A program made the translations under genes and the position numbers. From assembly GCA_963605535.1 (NCBI GenBank), contig CAVCXB010000002.1, forward strand, positions 33,540-97,539: 64,000 nucleotides of DNA. The letters run 5' to 3'. The notes beneath the pieces are model-generated. The model was not told the origin of the DNA, made no database searches, and was given only the letters and a program-made list of their open reading frames with translations. This DNA is from Anthropogastromicrobium chipingensis_A (GTDB taxonomy: Bacteria; Bacillota; Clostridia; Lachnospirales; Lachnospiraceae). Below are positions 53,531-62,627 of the stretch, piece after piece (positions within the stretch are counted from its first letter, which is position 1; each line of letters starts with the position of its first letter).

Positions 53531-54982
53531 ATGAATTATAAAATGATGGGGCGGCTGATTGCGCTGATTCTGTTAGCAGAGGCGGCATTTATGGTACCAG
53601 CGTTAATCATTAGCTTGGCCGGTCAGGACAGTTTCGCAATCATGGGCTTTGTGGTGAGCATCCTAGTGATATTTGTAGTGGCTGGTCTGCTTTTGGTTTT
53701 CGGAAGAAAGGCAAGAAGAGGCTTTTATGCGCGAGAGGGTATGGTCTGCGTCGGTTTGGCATGGATTGTGATGAGCCTTCTTGGCTGTCTTCCATTCTGG
53801 ATTTCACGTGAGATTCCATCTTATCTGGATGCATTATTTGAGATTGTATCTGGATTTACGACGACGGGAGCATCGATTCTGTCAAATGTGGAAGGTCTCT
53901 CCAATGGTATGCTGTATTGGAGAAGCTTTAGCCATTGGGTAGGCGGTATGGGCGTACTGGTATTTTTGCTGGCAGTTGTCCCGGTAAGTGGACGAAACGA
54001 TGGTTTTACGATGCATCTGCTTCGCGCAGAAAGCCCTGGCCCAAATGTCGCAAAGCTGGTTCCGCGAATTCGCAGCACAGCCGGAATCCTTTATATTTTG
54101 TATATCGTGCTTACAATTGTTACGTTTATTTTCCTGATGATTGGAAAGATGCCGGTGCTGGAAGCAGTATGTACCGCATTTGGTACAGCAGGAACAGGTG
54201 GATTTGGTATAAAAAATGACAGCATGGCAAGCTACAGCCCCTATATTCAGAACGTCTGCACGGTATTTATGCTGCTGTTTGGTGTCAATTTCAGCTGCTA
54301 TTACATGCTCATTATGAAGCAGTTTAAAAATGTCTATCAGGATGAAGAACTTCGCCTTTACATCGGAATGGTACTGGGAAGCGTTGTCTTAATTGTAATC
54401 AACTTAAGAGGCTTTTATGGAACACTAGGGGAGACCATACGCCATGCCTTCTTTCAGGTCGCAAGTATTATCACCACGACAGGATTTGCAACGACGGATT
54501 TTGATCTGTGGCCGGGCTTTTCAAAAACCATTTTGCTTTGTCTGATGGTAGTAGGTGCCTGTGCGGGAAGTACGGGCGGTGGTTTTAAGTGCGGAAGATT
54601 GCTTCTGGTGTTCAAGAGTCTTCGCCGTAATCTGCAAAAGATGCTTCGCCCGCAGCGTATTCAGGCAGTGCGCAGCAACAAGCAGGTTGTATCCGAGAAG
54701 GTGCTTGAAAATACCAATGCCTATCTTGCCGCATATGTGTTGATTATCATGTTTAGCTTTCTGGTGATTTCATTAGATGGTTTTTCAGTTGGAACGAACT
54801 TTTCCGCTGTATTGTCGTGCTTTAACAACATTGGACCAGGACTTGAGATGGTTGGACCAACCTGCAATTTCTCCATCTACAGTCCATTGTCAAAGATTAT
54901 GCTGATCATTGATATGTTGGCAGGACGACTGGAGATTTTCCCGATTCTGATTCTTTTGTCCCGTGATACGTGGAGAAGATAA
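53531..54982 (+). CDS. trkH: Trk potassium uptake channel subunit TrkH
   Basis: A 483-residue membrane K+ channel-transporter of the TrkH/KtrB superfamily, with four repeated pore units; selectivity-filter-like segments include SGFTTTGASIL, GTAGTGGFGI, ITTTGFATTDF and NNIGPGLEM, each with the conserved glycine. It partners with TrkA, encoded just upstream. AAAGGAG precedes the ATG. Na+ or H+ coupling cannot be told. Confidence 0.95.
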   Translation: MNYKMMGRLIALILLAEAAFMVPALIISLAGQDSFAIMGFVVSILVIFVVAGLLLVFGRKARRGFYAREGMVCVGLAWIVMSLLGCLPFWISREIPSYLDALFEIVSGFTTTGASILSNVEGLSNGMLYWRSFSHWVGGMGVLVFLLAVVPVSGRNDGFTMHLLRAESPGPNVAKLVPRIRSTAGILYILYIVLTIVTFIFLMIGKMPVLEAVCTAFGTAGTGGFGIKNDSMASYSPYIQNVCTVFMLLFGVNFSCYYMLIMKQFKNVYQDEELRLYIGMVLGSVVLIVINLRGFYGTLGETIRHAFFQVASIITTTGFATTDFDLWPGFSKTILLCLMVVGACAGSTGGGFKCGRLLLVFKSLRRNLQKMLRPQRIQAVRSNKQVVSEKVLENTNAYLAAYVLIIMFSFLVISLDGFSVGTNFSAVLSCFNNIGPGLEMVGPTCNFSIYSPLSKIMLIIDMLAGRLEIFPILILLSRDTWRR

Positions 54983-55011
54983 CGAATTTGGTTATAAAAT
55001 TTTTAGGCGAA

Positions 55012-55068
55012 AACCTAGTGGGCTTGCCTCTAGGTTAAGTCAGCGTTTCGTAACTTCCCCCATGAACT
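55012..55068 (-). repeat. Intergenic repeat copy plus small hairpin
   Basis: On the minus strand 55043-55068 reads AGTTCATGGGGGAAG then TTACGAAACGC, nearly identical to 18327-18353. Adjacent is a hairpin AACCTAG (55012-55018) with CTAGGTT (55030-55036). It lies between trkH and its terminator. Confidence 0.6.
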
Positions 55069-55080
55069 GAAAAAAATAAG

Positions 55081-55114
55081 AAAAGTGCCATGGATTGTCC
55101 ACGGCACTTTTTTT
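55081..55114. terminator. Bidirectional terminator between trkH and asnA
   Basis: AAAAGTGCCATGGA (55081-55094) pairs with TCCACGGCACTTTT (55098-55111), one mismatch, then T-run; A-rich upstream sequence serves asnA on the minus strand. Confidence 0.88.
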
Positions 55115-55158
55115 ATTGCACATTAATGTATGCTGATTAAGTGAATGTTTTCGACATA

Positions 55159-56169
55159 TTACAACAGCGTAATATTGTGCTTCTTTGCCTCCTTGCGGAT
55201 CTCAGCCGGCCAGATCGAAGACTGAACCTCGCCAATGTGCGCACGGCGTAAGAAGAACATACAGATACGGGACTGTCCGATACCGCCGCCGATGGTGTAT
55301 GGAAGTTCCTTATTTAAGATGGCCTTCTGGAAAGCAAGCTCAGCACGCTCCGGGCAGCCAGCCTTGTTTAACTGCTCAAGCAGGGATTTTTCATCGACAC
55401 GAATACCCATGGAGGAGAGCTCGAGTGCAATGTCTAAAACTGGATAGTAAACGAGAATATCAGCGTTGAGTGTCCAATCATCGTAGTCCGGTGCACGGCC
55501 GTCGTGTGGTTCGCCATTGCCCAGCTTGTCACCGATCTGCATCAGGCAGACGGCCTTCTTTTCCTTTGTGATCAGATACTCACGCTCCTTTGTGGTCTTG
55601 TCCGGATACATGTCAAGAAGTTCCTGTGTGGTGATAAAGAAGATATCCTTCGGCAGAATTTCTTCGATGTAATCGTACTGGATTGCCATGTACATTTCTG
55701 TCTTGCGAAGTGTCTTGTAGACATCGCGCACGGTAGCCTTGAGGGTATCAATGGTGCGCTCCTCTTTAGAGATGATTTTTTCCCAGTCCCACTGGTCAAC
55801 AAAGATGGAATGAATGTTGTCAGTGATCTCATCGCGGCGGATGGCGTTCATATCGGTGTAAAGACCTTCATCGTGAGAAAAACCGTACTCCTTCAGTGCG
55901 TAGCGCTTCCACTTTGCAAGAGAGTGTACGACCTCAGCGCGAAAACCATTCTGCTCCTTGATATCAAAGGAAACTGGGCGCTCAACGCCGTTTAAGTTGT
56001 CGTTCAGACCGGAGGTCGGATCAACAAAGAGCGGTGCGGATACGCGAAGCAGATTTAACTGCTTTGCAAGCAGGCTCTGGAAGAAGTCCTTGACTGTTTT
56101 GATTGCAATCTGTGTGTCATACAGATTTAATGCAGGCTCGTAGCCCTCTGGAATAATTAAGTGTTCCAT
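55159..56169 (-). CDS. asnA: Aspartate--ammonia ligase (asparagine synthetase A)
   Basis: Makes asparagine from aspartate, ammonia and ATP; related to class II aminoacyl-tRNA synthetases. The 336 residues match the family throughout: LRVSAPLFVDPTSGLNDNLNG, FDIKEQNGFRAEVVHSLAKWKR, YTDMNAIRRDE and the C-terminal YTIGGGIGQSRICM with the ATP-binding Arg. GGAGGAG precedes the ATG. Monocistronic, with bidirectional terminator. It may be controlled by ammonia or asparagine supply, as gdhA is in this window, but no site is visible. Confidence 0.96.
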   Translation of the reverse strand: MEHLIIPEGYEPALNLYDTQIAIKTVKDFFQSLLAKQLNLLRVSAPLFVDPTSGLNDNLNGVERPVSFDIKEQNGFRAEVVHSLAKWKRYALKEYGFSHDEGLYTDMNAIRRDEITDNIHSIFVDQWDWEKIISKEERTIDTLKATVRDVYKTLRKTEMYMAIQYDYIEEILPKDIFFITTQELLDMYPDKTTKEREYLITKEKKAVCLMQIGDKLGNGEPHDGRAPDYDDWTLNADILVYYPVLDIALELSSMGIRVDEKSLLEQLNKAGCPERAELAFQKAILNKELPYTIGGGIGQSRICMFFLRRAHIGEVQSSIWPAEIRKEAKKHNITLL

Positions 56170-56323
56170 AAATTCTCCTCCAAATTCCGTTAAGGATAGT
56201 TGTCTAAAGCAGCGCGGTCTCGTTACGATCTATTTAAAATATCGATAAGAATCGGTAATCAAAATACAGAGAAACAAGACCGTGTGCCTAGAATCAGTAA
56301 GAAATGAGTGATGTAATGCGTGA

Positions 56324-57577
56324 TCAGATGCGGACTTGTCCGTTTCCGGTGATCACATATTTGTATGCGGTCAGCTCACGAAGTCCCATCGGGCCTCTGG
56401 CGTGAAGCTTTTGCGTCGAGATGCCCATCTCGCAGCCAAGACCAAACTCGCCGCCATCGGTGAAACGGGTCGAGGCATTGACGTAGACTGCGGCACTGTC
56501 CACCAGCGTGGTAAATAGTTTGGCAGCTTCTGGATTTTGTGTGACAATGGACTCGCTGTGATGAGTCGAATGTGCTGCGATGTGGTCGATCGCCTCTGTC
56601 ACATCGCCCACAATATGTACCGCGAGAATGTAGTCTAAAAACTCTGTGTCAAAATCCTGCTCGCTCGCAGGATTGCCGTCGATGATGGATCGTGCCTCTG
56701 GATCGAGGCGAAGGCTAGCCGGATGCGGACGTGAAGGATCGCACAGGCGCTCCTTTAATATAGGAAGAAATGCCTTCGCAACGTCGCGGTGTACTAGGCA
56801 AACTTCCGCCGCGTTGCACACGGAAGGACGGCTCATCTTAGCATTTTCTACAATGTTTAGTGCCATCGAAAGATCGGCATCCTTGTCCACGTAGATGTGA
56901 CAGATACCAGTACCAGTCTGAATGCAAGGCACTAGCGCCTGTTCTACGCAAGCTCGAATCAGCCCAGCGCCGCCGCGTGGAATCAACAGATCCACTAGTC
57001 CAACGGCACGCATCAGCTCATTGGCGCTGGTACGGCTGGTATCCTCGATGAGATTGATGGCATGCTCGGTGATGCCGCAGGCACGTAAGCCCTTTCGCAG
57101 TGCAGTAACAATCGCAAAGGCACTGTGAAAGGCTTCTTTTCCGCCGCGCAGCACGCAGACATTGCCCGATTTTAACGCAAGAGCAGCAGCATCTGATGTG
57201 ACATTTGGTCGACTTTCATAGATGATCGCGATTACGCCCATCGGGACAGATACCTTTTGAATATGCAACCCATTCGGACGGGCCTCTTCAGAAAGAATGG
57301 TTCCGACTGGATCCGGCAGTGTAGCAACGGCGCGGATGCCGTCTGCCATTGCGCGGACGCGGGAGGCGTCTAATCGCAGACGATCCAGCATAACAGCGGA
57401 GATGGAATCCTTAGCAGCTTCCATGTCTTTTTCATTTTCACAAAGAATCGCATTGGTATCTGCAATTAGGGCGTCCGCCATTGCAAGAAGTGCGTTATTT
57501 TTTTCTTCGCTGCTTAGGATCGCGAGTGTCGAGACAGCAGCTTTTGCTTCCTTTAAGATGCTTTGCGTATCTTTCAT
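56324..57577 (-). CDS. proA: Gamma-glutamyl phosphate reductase
   Basis: Second step of proline synthesis: NADPH-dependent reduction of glutamyl phosphate to the semialdehyde. The 417 residues have the aldehyde-dehydrogenase fold: VPMGVIAIIYESRPNVTSDAA, LIPRGGAGLI, catalytic Cys in RPSVCNAAE, and HAGPMGL-like HARGPMGLRELTAYKYV at the end. AAAGGAGG precedes the ATG. It begins 6 bp after proB, so they are co-transcribed. Confidence 0.96.
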   Translation of the reverse strand: MKDTQSILKEAKAAVSTLAILSSEEKNNALLAMADALIADTNAILCENEKDMEAAKDSISAVMLDRLRLDASRVRAMADGIRAVATLPDPVGTILSEEARPNGLHIQKVSVPMGVIAIIYESRPNVTSDAAALALKSGNVCVLRGGKEAFHSAFAIVTALRKGLRACGITEHAINLIEDTSRTSANELMRAVGLVDLLIPRGGAGLIRACVEQALVPCIQTGTGICHIYVDKDADLSMALNIVENAKMSRPSVCNAAEVCLVHRDVAKAFLPILKERLCDPSRPHPASLRLDPEARSIIDGNPASEQDFDTEFLDYILAVHIVGDVTEAIDHIAAHSTHHSESIVTQNPEAAKLFTTLVDSAAVYVNASTRFTDGGEFGLGCEMGISTQKLHARGPMGLRELTAYKYVITGNGQVRI

Positions 57578-57583
57578 AGCCTA

Positions 57584-58402
57584 TTATGCCTCCTTTGTCC
57601 CAGATGTAGTGGTCTCGTTATCTGTATTTTTCTGAGTCTTTTGCGCAAGAAAACGGGTTCCCACCGGTTTTCCTTCTGCGATGTCATACAGAACCACCGG
57701 ATCGGCACCGTTTGCAATCACCATGTCGATACCGCTTTTTATTGCAATGCGCGCTGCTTGAATTTTCGTTGTCATGCCGCCTGTGCCAAGACTGCTTCCG
57801 GCACCGGAGGTCATTGCTTCGATCTCAGGCGTAATAGCAGGAACCGTGTCGATCAGCGTCGCATTCGGATCCTTGCGAGGGTCCGCGGTAAACAGGCCGT
57901 CAATATCGGAGAGCAGTACAAGCAGATCGGCGTGGATGGTGCTGGCAACAATTGCGCTTAAGGTGTCGTTATCGCCGATGACAATCTCAGCGGTGGAGAT
58001 CGTGTCATTTTCGTTGATGACCGGAATGGCGCCAAGCGCAAGCAATCGCTCCATCGTATTCTCTACATTCTGGCGGCGGTCTGCATGCTCGATGTCTTCG
58101 CTCGTTAGAAGAATCTGTGCAACGGTGTGATTGTAAGCACCAAACAGCTTGTCATAGGTATACATGAGCTCACACTGACCGACAGCAGCTGCCGCCTGCT
58201 TGGTGGGCATATCCGATGGTCGCTCCTTTAATGAAAGCTTTCCAGCACCCATGCCGATGGCACCGGAGGAGACCATGACAATCTCATGGCCTGTATTTTT
58301 CAAATCACTGATTACTTTGCAGAGCACTTCGGTACGACGTATATTCAGCCGGCCCGTGCGGTGTGCAAGGGTAGAAGTGCCGATTTTTATGACAATACGC
58401 AT
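57584..58402 (-). CDS. proB: Glutamate 5-kinase (short form, no PUA domain)
   Basis: First step of proline synthesis. The 272 residues are an amino-acid kinase domain (MRIVIKIGTSTLAHRTG at the start; VMVSSGAIGMGAGKL; NENDTI; ALLSDIDGLFTADPR-like VLLSDIDGLFTADPRK; GTGGMTTKIQAA). There is no C-terminal PUA domain, as in many short Firmicute ProB enzymes. Start is ambiguous: ATG at 58402 gives the standard N-terminus, while ATG at 58414 adds MVLY; AAAGG lies right before the latter. Feedback inhibition by proline is expected from the family. Confidence 0.94.
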   Translation of the reverse strand: MRIVIKIGTSTLAHRTGRLNIRRTEVLCKVISDLKNTGHEIVMVSSGAIGMGAGKLSLKERPSDMPTKQAAAAVGQCELMYTYDKLFGAYNHTVAQILLTSEDIEHADRRQNVENTMERLLALGAIPVINENDTISTAEIVIGDNDTLSAIVASTIHADLLVLLSDIDGLFTADPRKDPNATLIDTVPAITPEIEAMTSGAGSSLGTGGMTTKIQAARIAIKSGIDMVIANGADPVVLYDIAEGKPVGTRFLAQKTQKNTDNETTTSGTKEA

Positions 58403-58561
58403 ATAAAGAACCATGCCTTTCTGTGTCTGCGATGAGCGCAGCTACCTATTTTCATGACGTTTCAAGACGATTCGATTCAAGAAGCATTCCAATTTTACTT
58501 CACTTGCTTTAACGTGGAACAAGCATTTCGGTGTGGCGTCTCGCATTCTTACGTCCGCTTT

Positions 58562-58591
58562 AGTATAGCACAGTTAAAAAGGATCTGTCAT
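58562..58591 (-). promoter_or_regulatory. Promoter of proBA
   Basis: Minus strand: ATGACA (58586-58591), 18-bp spacer, TATACT (58562-58567), leader about 150 nt. No T-box GGGTGG-AACCGCG element is seen in the leader. The gap between proB and the formate/nitrite transporter (58415-58748) holds this and the 58626 promoter, and short A-rich ATTGAAAAT repeats. Confidence 0.55.
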
Positions 58592-58622
58592 TAAAAATTT
58601 GCTGTTCAATCAAAAAAAGTTG

Positions 58623-58631
58623 TGATATAAT
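58623..58631 (+). promoter_or_regulatory. Extended -10 promoter of the formate/nitrite transporter gene
   Basis: TGA immediately before a perfect TATAAT (58626-58631); no good -35 box (GTTCAA-like only). The leader is about 110 nt and contains reiterated ATTGAAA/TATTGA words. Confidence 0.6.
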
Positions 58632-58748
58632 AAAAAAGCTGTCGGGGAATTGAAAATGAGATATTGAGATATTGAAAATAAAATGTTGAAAATATTGAAA
58701 ATATTGAAAGACCCGACTGGAATAAAAAAGACAGGTGGATATTTTACG

Positions 58749-59582
58749 ATGGAAGGCTTTTTATCTGTAAAGGAAGCGACAGAGAGCTATGCACAGGGAT
58801 GCAAAGCAAAAGTAACGACACCGGCAGGAAAGGTGTTTGGAAAAGCAATGCTAGCCGGAATGATGATTGGAATGGGCGCGGCAGCGAGCAGCGTGGCAGC
58901 TCATTCAGTAGCAAATGTAGGATTGGCGAGACTCACCGCCGCAGTTGTATTCCCGGTAGGACTGATGATGGTTATTTTACTGGGAGCAGAGCTGTTTACC
59001 GGAGATTGTCTGATGGCACTCGGCGTAGCGGGAAAGCAGATTTCCGTTGCAGACTGCATTCGTGTACTGGTACTCGTATTTCTTGGAAATTTTGCGGGTG
59101 CATTGATTTTTACCGCACTGATTTATTTCAGTGGTCAGCTGGATTATTCAGCAGGTGGACTTGGCGCTTACACAATTAAGGTCGCATATGGAAAGGCAAC
59201 GCTGCCATTTGGCAAGGCATTTACTTCCGGTATTCTGTGTAATATTCTGGTATGTGCAGCCGTCTTGATGGCAATCTGTGCAAAGGATATCAGCGGTAAG
59301 CTGCTCGTATCTTTCTTCGTTATTATGCTGTTTGTTACTGCTGGTTTTGAGCACTGCGTTGCAAACATGTATTACATAACAGCAGGTCTGTTCTGCAAGA
59401 TGAATCCAGATTATGTAAACAAGGCAATGGAACTGTACGGTTACACCGAGGCACAGTTAGCACAGTTGAGCTGGGGCAGCTTCTTATTCAAGAATTTGCT
59501 TCCAGTAACACTTGGAAATATTTTCGGTGGAATCTGCTGCATCGGATTGCCATTGTGGTATTTCAACCGCGCAAAGAAATAA
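58749..59582 (+). CDS. Formate/nitrite transporter family protein
   Basis: A 277-residue pentameric-channel protein of the FocA/NirC family with six membrane segments. Landmarks are AGMMIGMGAA, LLGAELFTGDC and the conserved central His in FEHCVANMYYI, which gates formate or nitrite in FocA. I prefer the ATG at 58749 (MEGFLSVKEATE) after ACAGGTGG; an upstream in-frame ATG at 58683 lies in low-complexity repeat sequence. In a fermentative anaerobe, formate export is likely, but nitrite or hydrosulfide is possible. Confidence 0.9.
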   Translation: MEGFLSVKEATESYAQGCKAKVTTPAGKVFGKAMLAGMMIGMGAAASSVAAHSVANVGLARLTAAVVFPVGLMMVILLGAELFTGDCLMALGVAGKQISVADCIRVLVLVFLGNFAGALIFTALIYFSGQLDYSAGGLGAYTIKVAYGKATLPFGKAFTSGILCNILVCAAVLMAICAKDISGKLLVSFFVIMLFVTAGFEHCVANMYYITAGLFCKMNPDYVNKAMELYGYTEAQLAQLSWGSFLFKNLLPVTLGNIFGGICCIGLPLWYFNRAKK

Positions 59583-59620
59583 AACAAGCAAGCCATGGGC
59601 CCCCATGGCTTGCTTGTTTT
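59581..59620. terminator. Bidirectional terminator after the formate/nitrite transporter
   Basis: Perfect 19-bp stem, 59581-59599 with 59602-59620 (core AAGCAAGCCATGGG), 2-base loop, TTTT at the end; the first arm overlaps the stop codon and the second touches the last codons of the convergent XRE gene. Confidence 0.88.
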
Positions 59621-59960
59621 ATTTCATTTTATATAGTGCGGCAAGGTCTTGTACAATGGCAAACAGACGCTTCTGTGTGCGTGGCGTCTGCTCTAAGATC
59701 AGGTTATAACACTGGTTGGCAGTGGTTTCTTCGCCTGCTTTTCCTGGGGTGATATATTCAACAAAGCGTTCAAGTGGTACGTTGAGTGCAACCGATACAC
59801 TTTCAAGAGTCGTCAGTGTCGCATTCTTTTCACCGCGTTCTAATTGGCCAATATAGGTGGGATGAAGCCCGGAACGTTCGGCGAGGGTGTCGCGGCTCAT
59901 ATGCTTTGAGACACGGATCGCGTAGATTCGTTTTCCTACCGCTTCAGCAATATCAGACAT
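59619..59960 (-). CDS. XRE-family transcriptional regulator (A)
   Basis: A 113-residue Cro/CI-type DNA-binding protein. The helix-turn-helix is in residues 8-60 (VGKRIYAIRVSKHMSRDTLAERSGLHPTYIGQLERGEKNATLTTLES). The C-terminal half (about 65-113) has no recognised domain. The ATG at 59960 is preceded by AAGGAG; a longer in-frame start at 60008 would run through the inverted repeat. It is a paralogue of the next gene upstream, sharing YIGQLERGEKNA. It could repress itself or neighbours. Confidence 0.85.
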   Translation of the reverse strand: MSDIAEAVGKRIYAIRVSKHMSRDTLAERSGLHPTYIGQLERGEKNATLTTLESVSVALNVPLERFVEYITPGKAGEETTANQCYNLILEQTPRTQKRLFAIVQDLAALYKMK

Positions 59961-59996
59961 ACTTCGTTCTCCTTGTGAATTTGTGTTTTTCTGCCG

Positions 59997-60037
59997 CTTA
60001 CGTGTCATTCAAGTAAATGCTTTGAATGACACGTAAG
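59997..60037. promoter_or_regulatory. Perfect 16-bp inverted repeat between the two XRE genes
   Basis: CTTACGTGTCATTCAA (59997-60012) with TTGAATGACACGTAAG (60022-60037), 9-base loop. No T-run on either side, so it is not a normal terminator; it is a good operator candidate for one of the XRE proteins or a leader hairpin for gene A. Confidence 0.6.
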
Positions 60038-60068
60038 TAGTAATTATCTTGTTGTTCGAGAAAAATGC

Positions 60069-60404
60069 TTACCGATCCAGATTGATAATCTGTTTAAGCA
60101 ACATATAGATCTTTTCATGTGACTGAGGTGGAAGTGTGCAGATGATATTGCGACAGTCCGCTGGGATATTTTTTGCAGTTCCAGTGACGGTATCGCTGTT
60201 GGAGAGCAATTCTGCAAGTGAAAGTTCAAGAGCACAGGCGATCTTTTCAATGGTAGCCAAAGAGGCATTCTTTTCACCACGCTCCAGTTGACCGATGTAG
60301 GCTGGATGAAGTTCGCAGCGTTCTGCAAGCTGTTCCATCGTCAGATGTTTTGCTTTTCTTGCTTTTCGGATTCGTTTTCCGACGGTTACCGTAATCTCAG
60401 ACAT
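60069..60404 (-). CDS. XRE-family transcriptional regulator (B)
   Basis: A 111-residue Cro/CI-type regulator, paralogue of gene A. Helix-turn-helix at about residues 8-62 (VGKRIRKARKAKHLTMEQLAERCELHPAYIGQLERGEKNASLATIEK), followed by a leucine-rich segment and an unrecognised C-terminus. GGAAGAG precedes the ATG. Gene A lies 109 bp downstream in the same direction. Target genes are unknown; the divergent NlpC/P60 gene and the convergent formate/nitrite transporter are possible. Confidence 0.87.
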   Translation of the reverse strand: MSEITVTVGKRIRKARKAKHLTMEQLAERCELHPAYIGQLERGEKNASLATIEKIACALELSLAELLSNSDTVTGTAKNIPADCRNIICTLPPQSHEKIYMLLKQIINLDR

Positions 60405-60776
60405 GATCGTTTCTCTTCCTTTTCTTGTGTTTCTTCCCTTTTTTCATCTTTTTTATCCATGCGTTAAAATCTAGTTTTTCAGGCATAGTTCTTCGGATCT
60501 ATGAGTTAAGATCTATTCTTTAAGATATCAAGATGACTAATTTCTATACTATAAATTGCAAAGAATCTGGTAAAGAAACTGATAGTATCACTTAAAATGA
60601 AACAAATACTATAAATACAAAAGCAAAAACAATAAGAGTGTCTTTTCACAAAAACTTCTGCAAATCGTAAGAAATCCTTAAAACACATCAAAGGGGAAAA
60701 ATGCTATTATAATTGCAGGAAAATGAAAACAAATCGTTAGCGCTTGTTAGAGATGCTAGCGATAATACAGATAGAA
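60405..60776 (+). promoter_or_regulatory. AT-rich divergent control region
   Basis: 372 bp without a gene. TATAAT at 60708-60713 is a good -10 for the plus-strand NlpC/P60 gene but its -35 is weak. The left part holds T/A-rich sequence for the XRE gene with no clear promoter; repeated GATCTA(T/G) words (60480-60525) may be operator-like. Confidence 0.45.
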
Positions 60777-62402
60777 ATGAATGCATATATAGGTTCTGTA
60801 GACTGGAGGCGAAGGAGATTGAAGAGAAGACAGAAGGAACAACAGGAAAAGAAAAGAAGAGGCCTTGGACTAAAGCCTCTTATTATCGGAATGTCAGCCT
60901 GTACCGTATTGTTAGGCGGCGTTTTATCATGGGCTGTTCTGGGAAGTATTCACCGGGAATCAAAGAGTGGACACGGTCTTGGTATTGTTGATGCCGTCAA
61001 TAATATGGAACTGCAAAAAAAGGCAGAGGTACTTGCGGCAAAGCCATCAGCTGCCTCATCAGAAAGTCAGACACTGACCGCAGATGAAACGGATGCAGAT
61101 GAAACAGCAAGTGCAGATGCAGCAAACTCAGATACAGCAAGCGATTCAAAGAAAGAAAACAATTCGACAGATGCACAGGAAAAGGATAAGCAGAACAACG
61201 ATACCTCAGAGGACAGCTCAGCGGCAGACGAAGAATCGGCGCAGGGTGTAGACGAAAATGAAAATCAGGAGGCATCCGAGTTGTATCAGCAGATTAATAA
61301 GGCAACGATGGCAAATCCAGCGTCCGGTGTTACCGACGTGACGACACTTGAGACGGTTACAGCCGATGAGGTGTGTGCATGGATCGAGAGCTATACCTAC
61401 GGTGAATGGTCGTATCTGGATGACGCAGAGGTGACACAGGCAGAGACGGATGAGATTCTTTCCAGGCGAAATCTGGATGGAATCTCAGATCCAATTTCAA
61501 TTTCCTATGGCGTGATCACACAAAACGCGGCAGTACGCGCATTTCCAACATGGAGAAAGGCGGCCAAGTCGCTTGATGCCAATGCATTTGACTACATTCA
61601 GGAAAGTATGCTGCTAACAGGAGAGCCAGTTGCAGTTGTTCACCAGACGGCAGATGGCGTCTGGAGCTTTGTGCAGGCGACAAATTATAGAGGATGGGTT
61701 GAGACAAGTCGAATCGCATTCTGTACGTTGGATGAGTTACAGGCTTGGCAGACAGAAGACCGTGCAGTGGTGACGGATGCAACACTTACGCTTTCGGATA
61801 CAGCGCTTCGCATGGGCACCGCGCTTCCGGCAAGCGTGGATGAGGATGGAACATTGACGGTATCCATTCCGCAGACAGATGAAAATGGATTGCTGACAGT
61901 AAAAGAGGTTCAGACCACACAGGAAGGTATTCAGTTTGGATACCTAGAACTGACAGAGGCGAATGTATTGGATCAGGCAAGAAAGCTAATTGGCACTGCC
62001 TATGGATGGGGTGACTCCAATGGTGATATGGACTGCTCCTCAACAATGAATTCCATTTATCGCTGCTTTGGCATTATCCTTCCGAGAAATACGAGTGAGT
62101 TGGCGCAGACGGGAACCGAGATTGTATCGTTAGAAGGCATGACACAGGAAGAAAAGCTTGAACAGATTCATTCGATGAAACCGGGAACGCTTCTTGTAAT
62201 GAAAGGCCACGTTGTAATGTATATTGGTCAGGAAGACGGACAAGATATGATTTTACATAATTTTACAACTTGTCTGGCAGAGGATGGCGTGAGCAAAGAG
62301 GATGTGTACCAGTGCCGCATCACACCGCTGAATCTAATAACCGCAGCGGGAACACAGTATCTGGATGTCTATGCGACAGCTGTATGCTTCCCAGAAGAAT
62401 AA
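60777..62402 (+). CDS. Membrane-anchored SH3-like and NlpC/P60 peptidoglycan hydrolase
   Basis: A 541-residue cell-wall hydrolase. An Arg/Lys-rich cytoplasmic start, one membrane helix (about 38-58), then a long Ser/Asp/Glu/Ala-rich spacer (about 80-190). Residues 245-395 look like two SH3b domains (YGVITQNAAVRAFPT...VWSFVQATNYRGWVE). The C-terminal NlpC/P60 domain has catalytic Cys420 (MDCSST) and His478 (GHVVMYI). The order SH3-SH3-NlpC is that of YkfC-like L-Ala-D-Glu peptidases. ATG choice among 60744 (TTG), 60753 and 60777 is uncertain; all have weak ribosome sites. Confidence 0.88.
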   Translation: MNAYIGSVDWRRRRLKRRQKEQQEKKRRGLGLKPLIIGMSACTVLLGGVLSWAVLGSIHRESKSGHGLGIVDAVNNMELQKKAEVLAAKPSAASSESQTLTADETDADETASADAANSDTASDSKKENNSTDAQEKDKQNNDTSEDSSAADEESAQGVDENENQEASELYQQINKATMANPASGVTDVTTLETVTADEVCAWIESYTYGEWSYLDDAEVTQAETDEILSRRNLDGISDPISISYGVITQNAAVRAFPTWRKAAKSLDANAFDYIQESMLLTGEPVAVVHQTADGVWSFVQATNYRGWVETSRIAFCTLDELQAWQTEDRAVVTDATLTLSDTALRMGTALPASVDEDGTLTVSIPQTDENGLLTVKEVQTTQEGIQFGYLELTEANVLDQARKLIGTAYGWGDSNGDMDCSSTMNSIYRCFGIILPRNTSELAQTGTEIVSLEGMTQEEKLEQIHSMKPGTLLVMKGHVVMYIGQEDGQDMILHNFTTCLAEDGVSKEDVYQCRITPLNLITAAGTQYLDVYATAVCFPEE

Positions 62403-62491
62403 AGAAGAATCGTTATGGTGAACTACTCGGCCATTGAATGCCAGAGGATTCCCGCGCCAGATTCCTAAAATGAGATAAGAAAGTTATAAAG

Positions 62492-62535
62492 CAAGAAGCC
62501 ATGGGGTATATCATCAAATCCCCCATGGCTTCTTG
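62492..62535. terminator. Hairpin terminator between the NlpC/P60 gene and argH
   Basis: Perfect 15-bp stem CAAGAAGCCATGGGG (62492-62506) with 62521-62535, 14-base loop. The T-rich sequence that follows is weak on the plus strand. The core AAGCCATGGGG resembles that of the 59581 terminator. Confidence 0.7.
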
Positions 62536-62627
62536 TATAATATCGGTTCTTGTTTCTTGTTATTTGTTATCGGATTTTTTTTATTGAGAAAGTATTTTTT
62601 AACACTTCAAGCAGATCAATTATTCGA

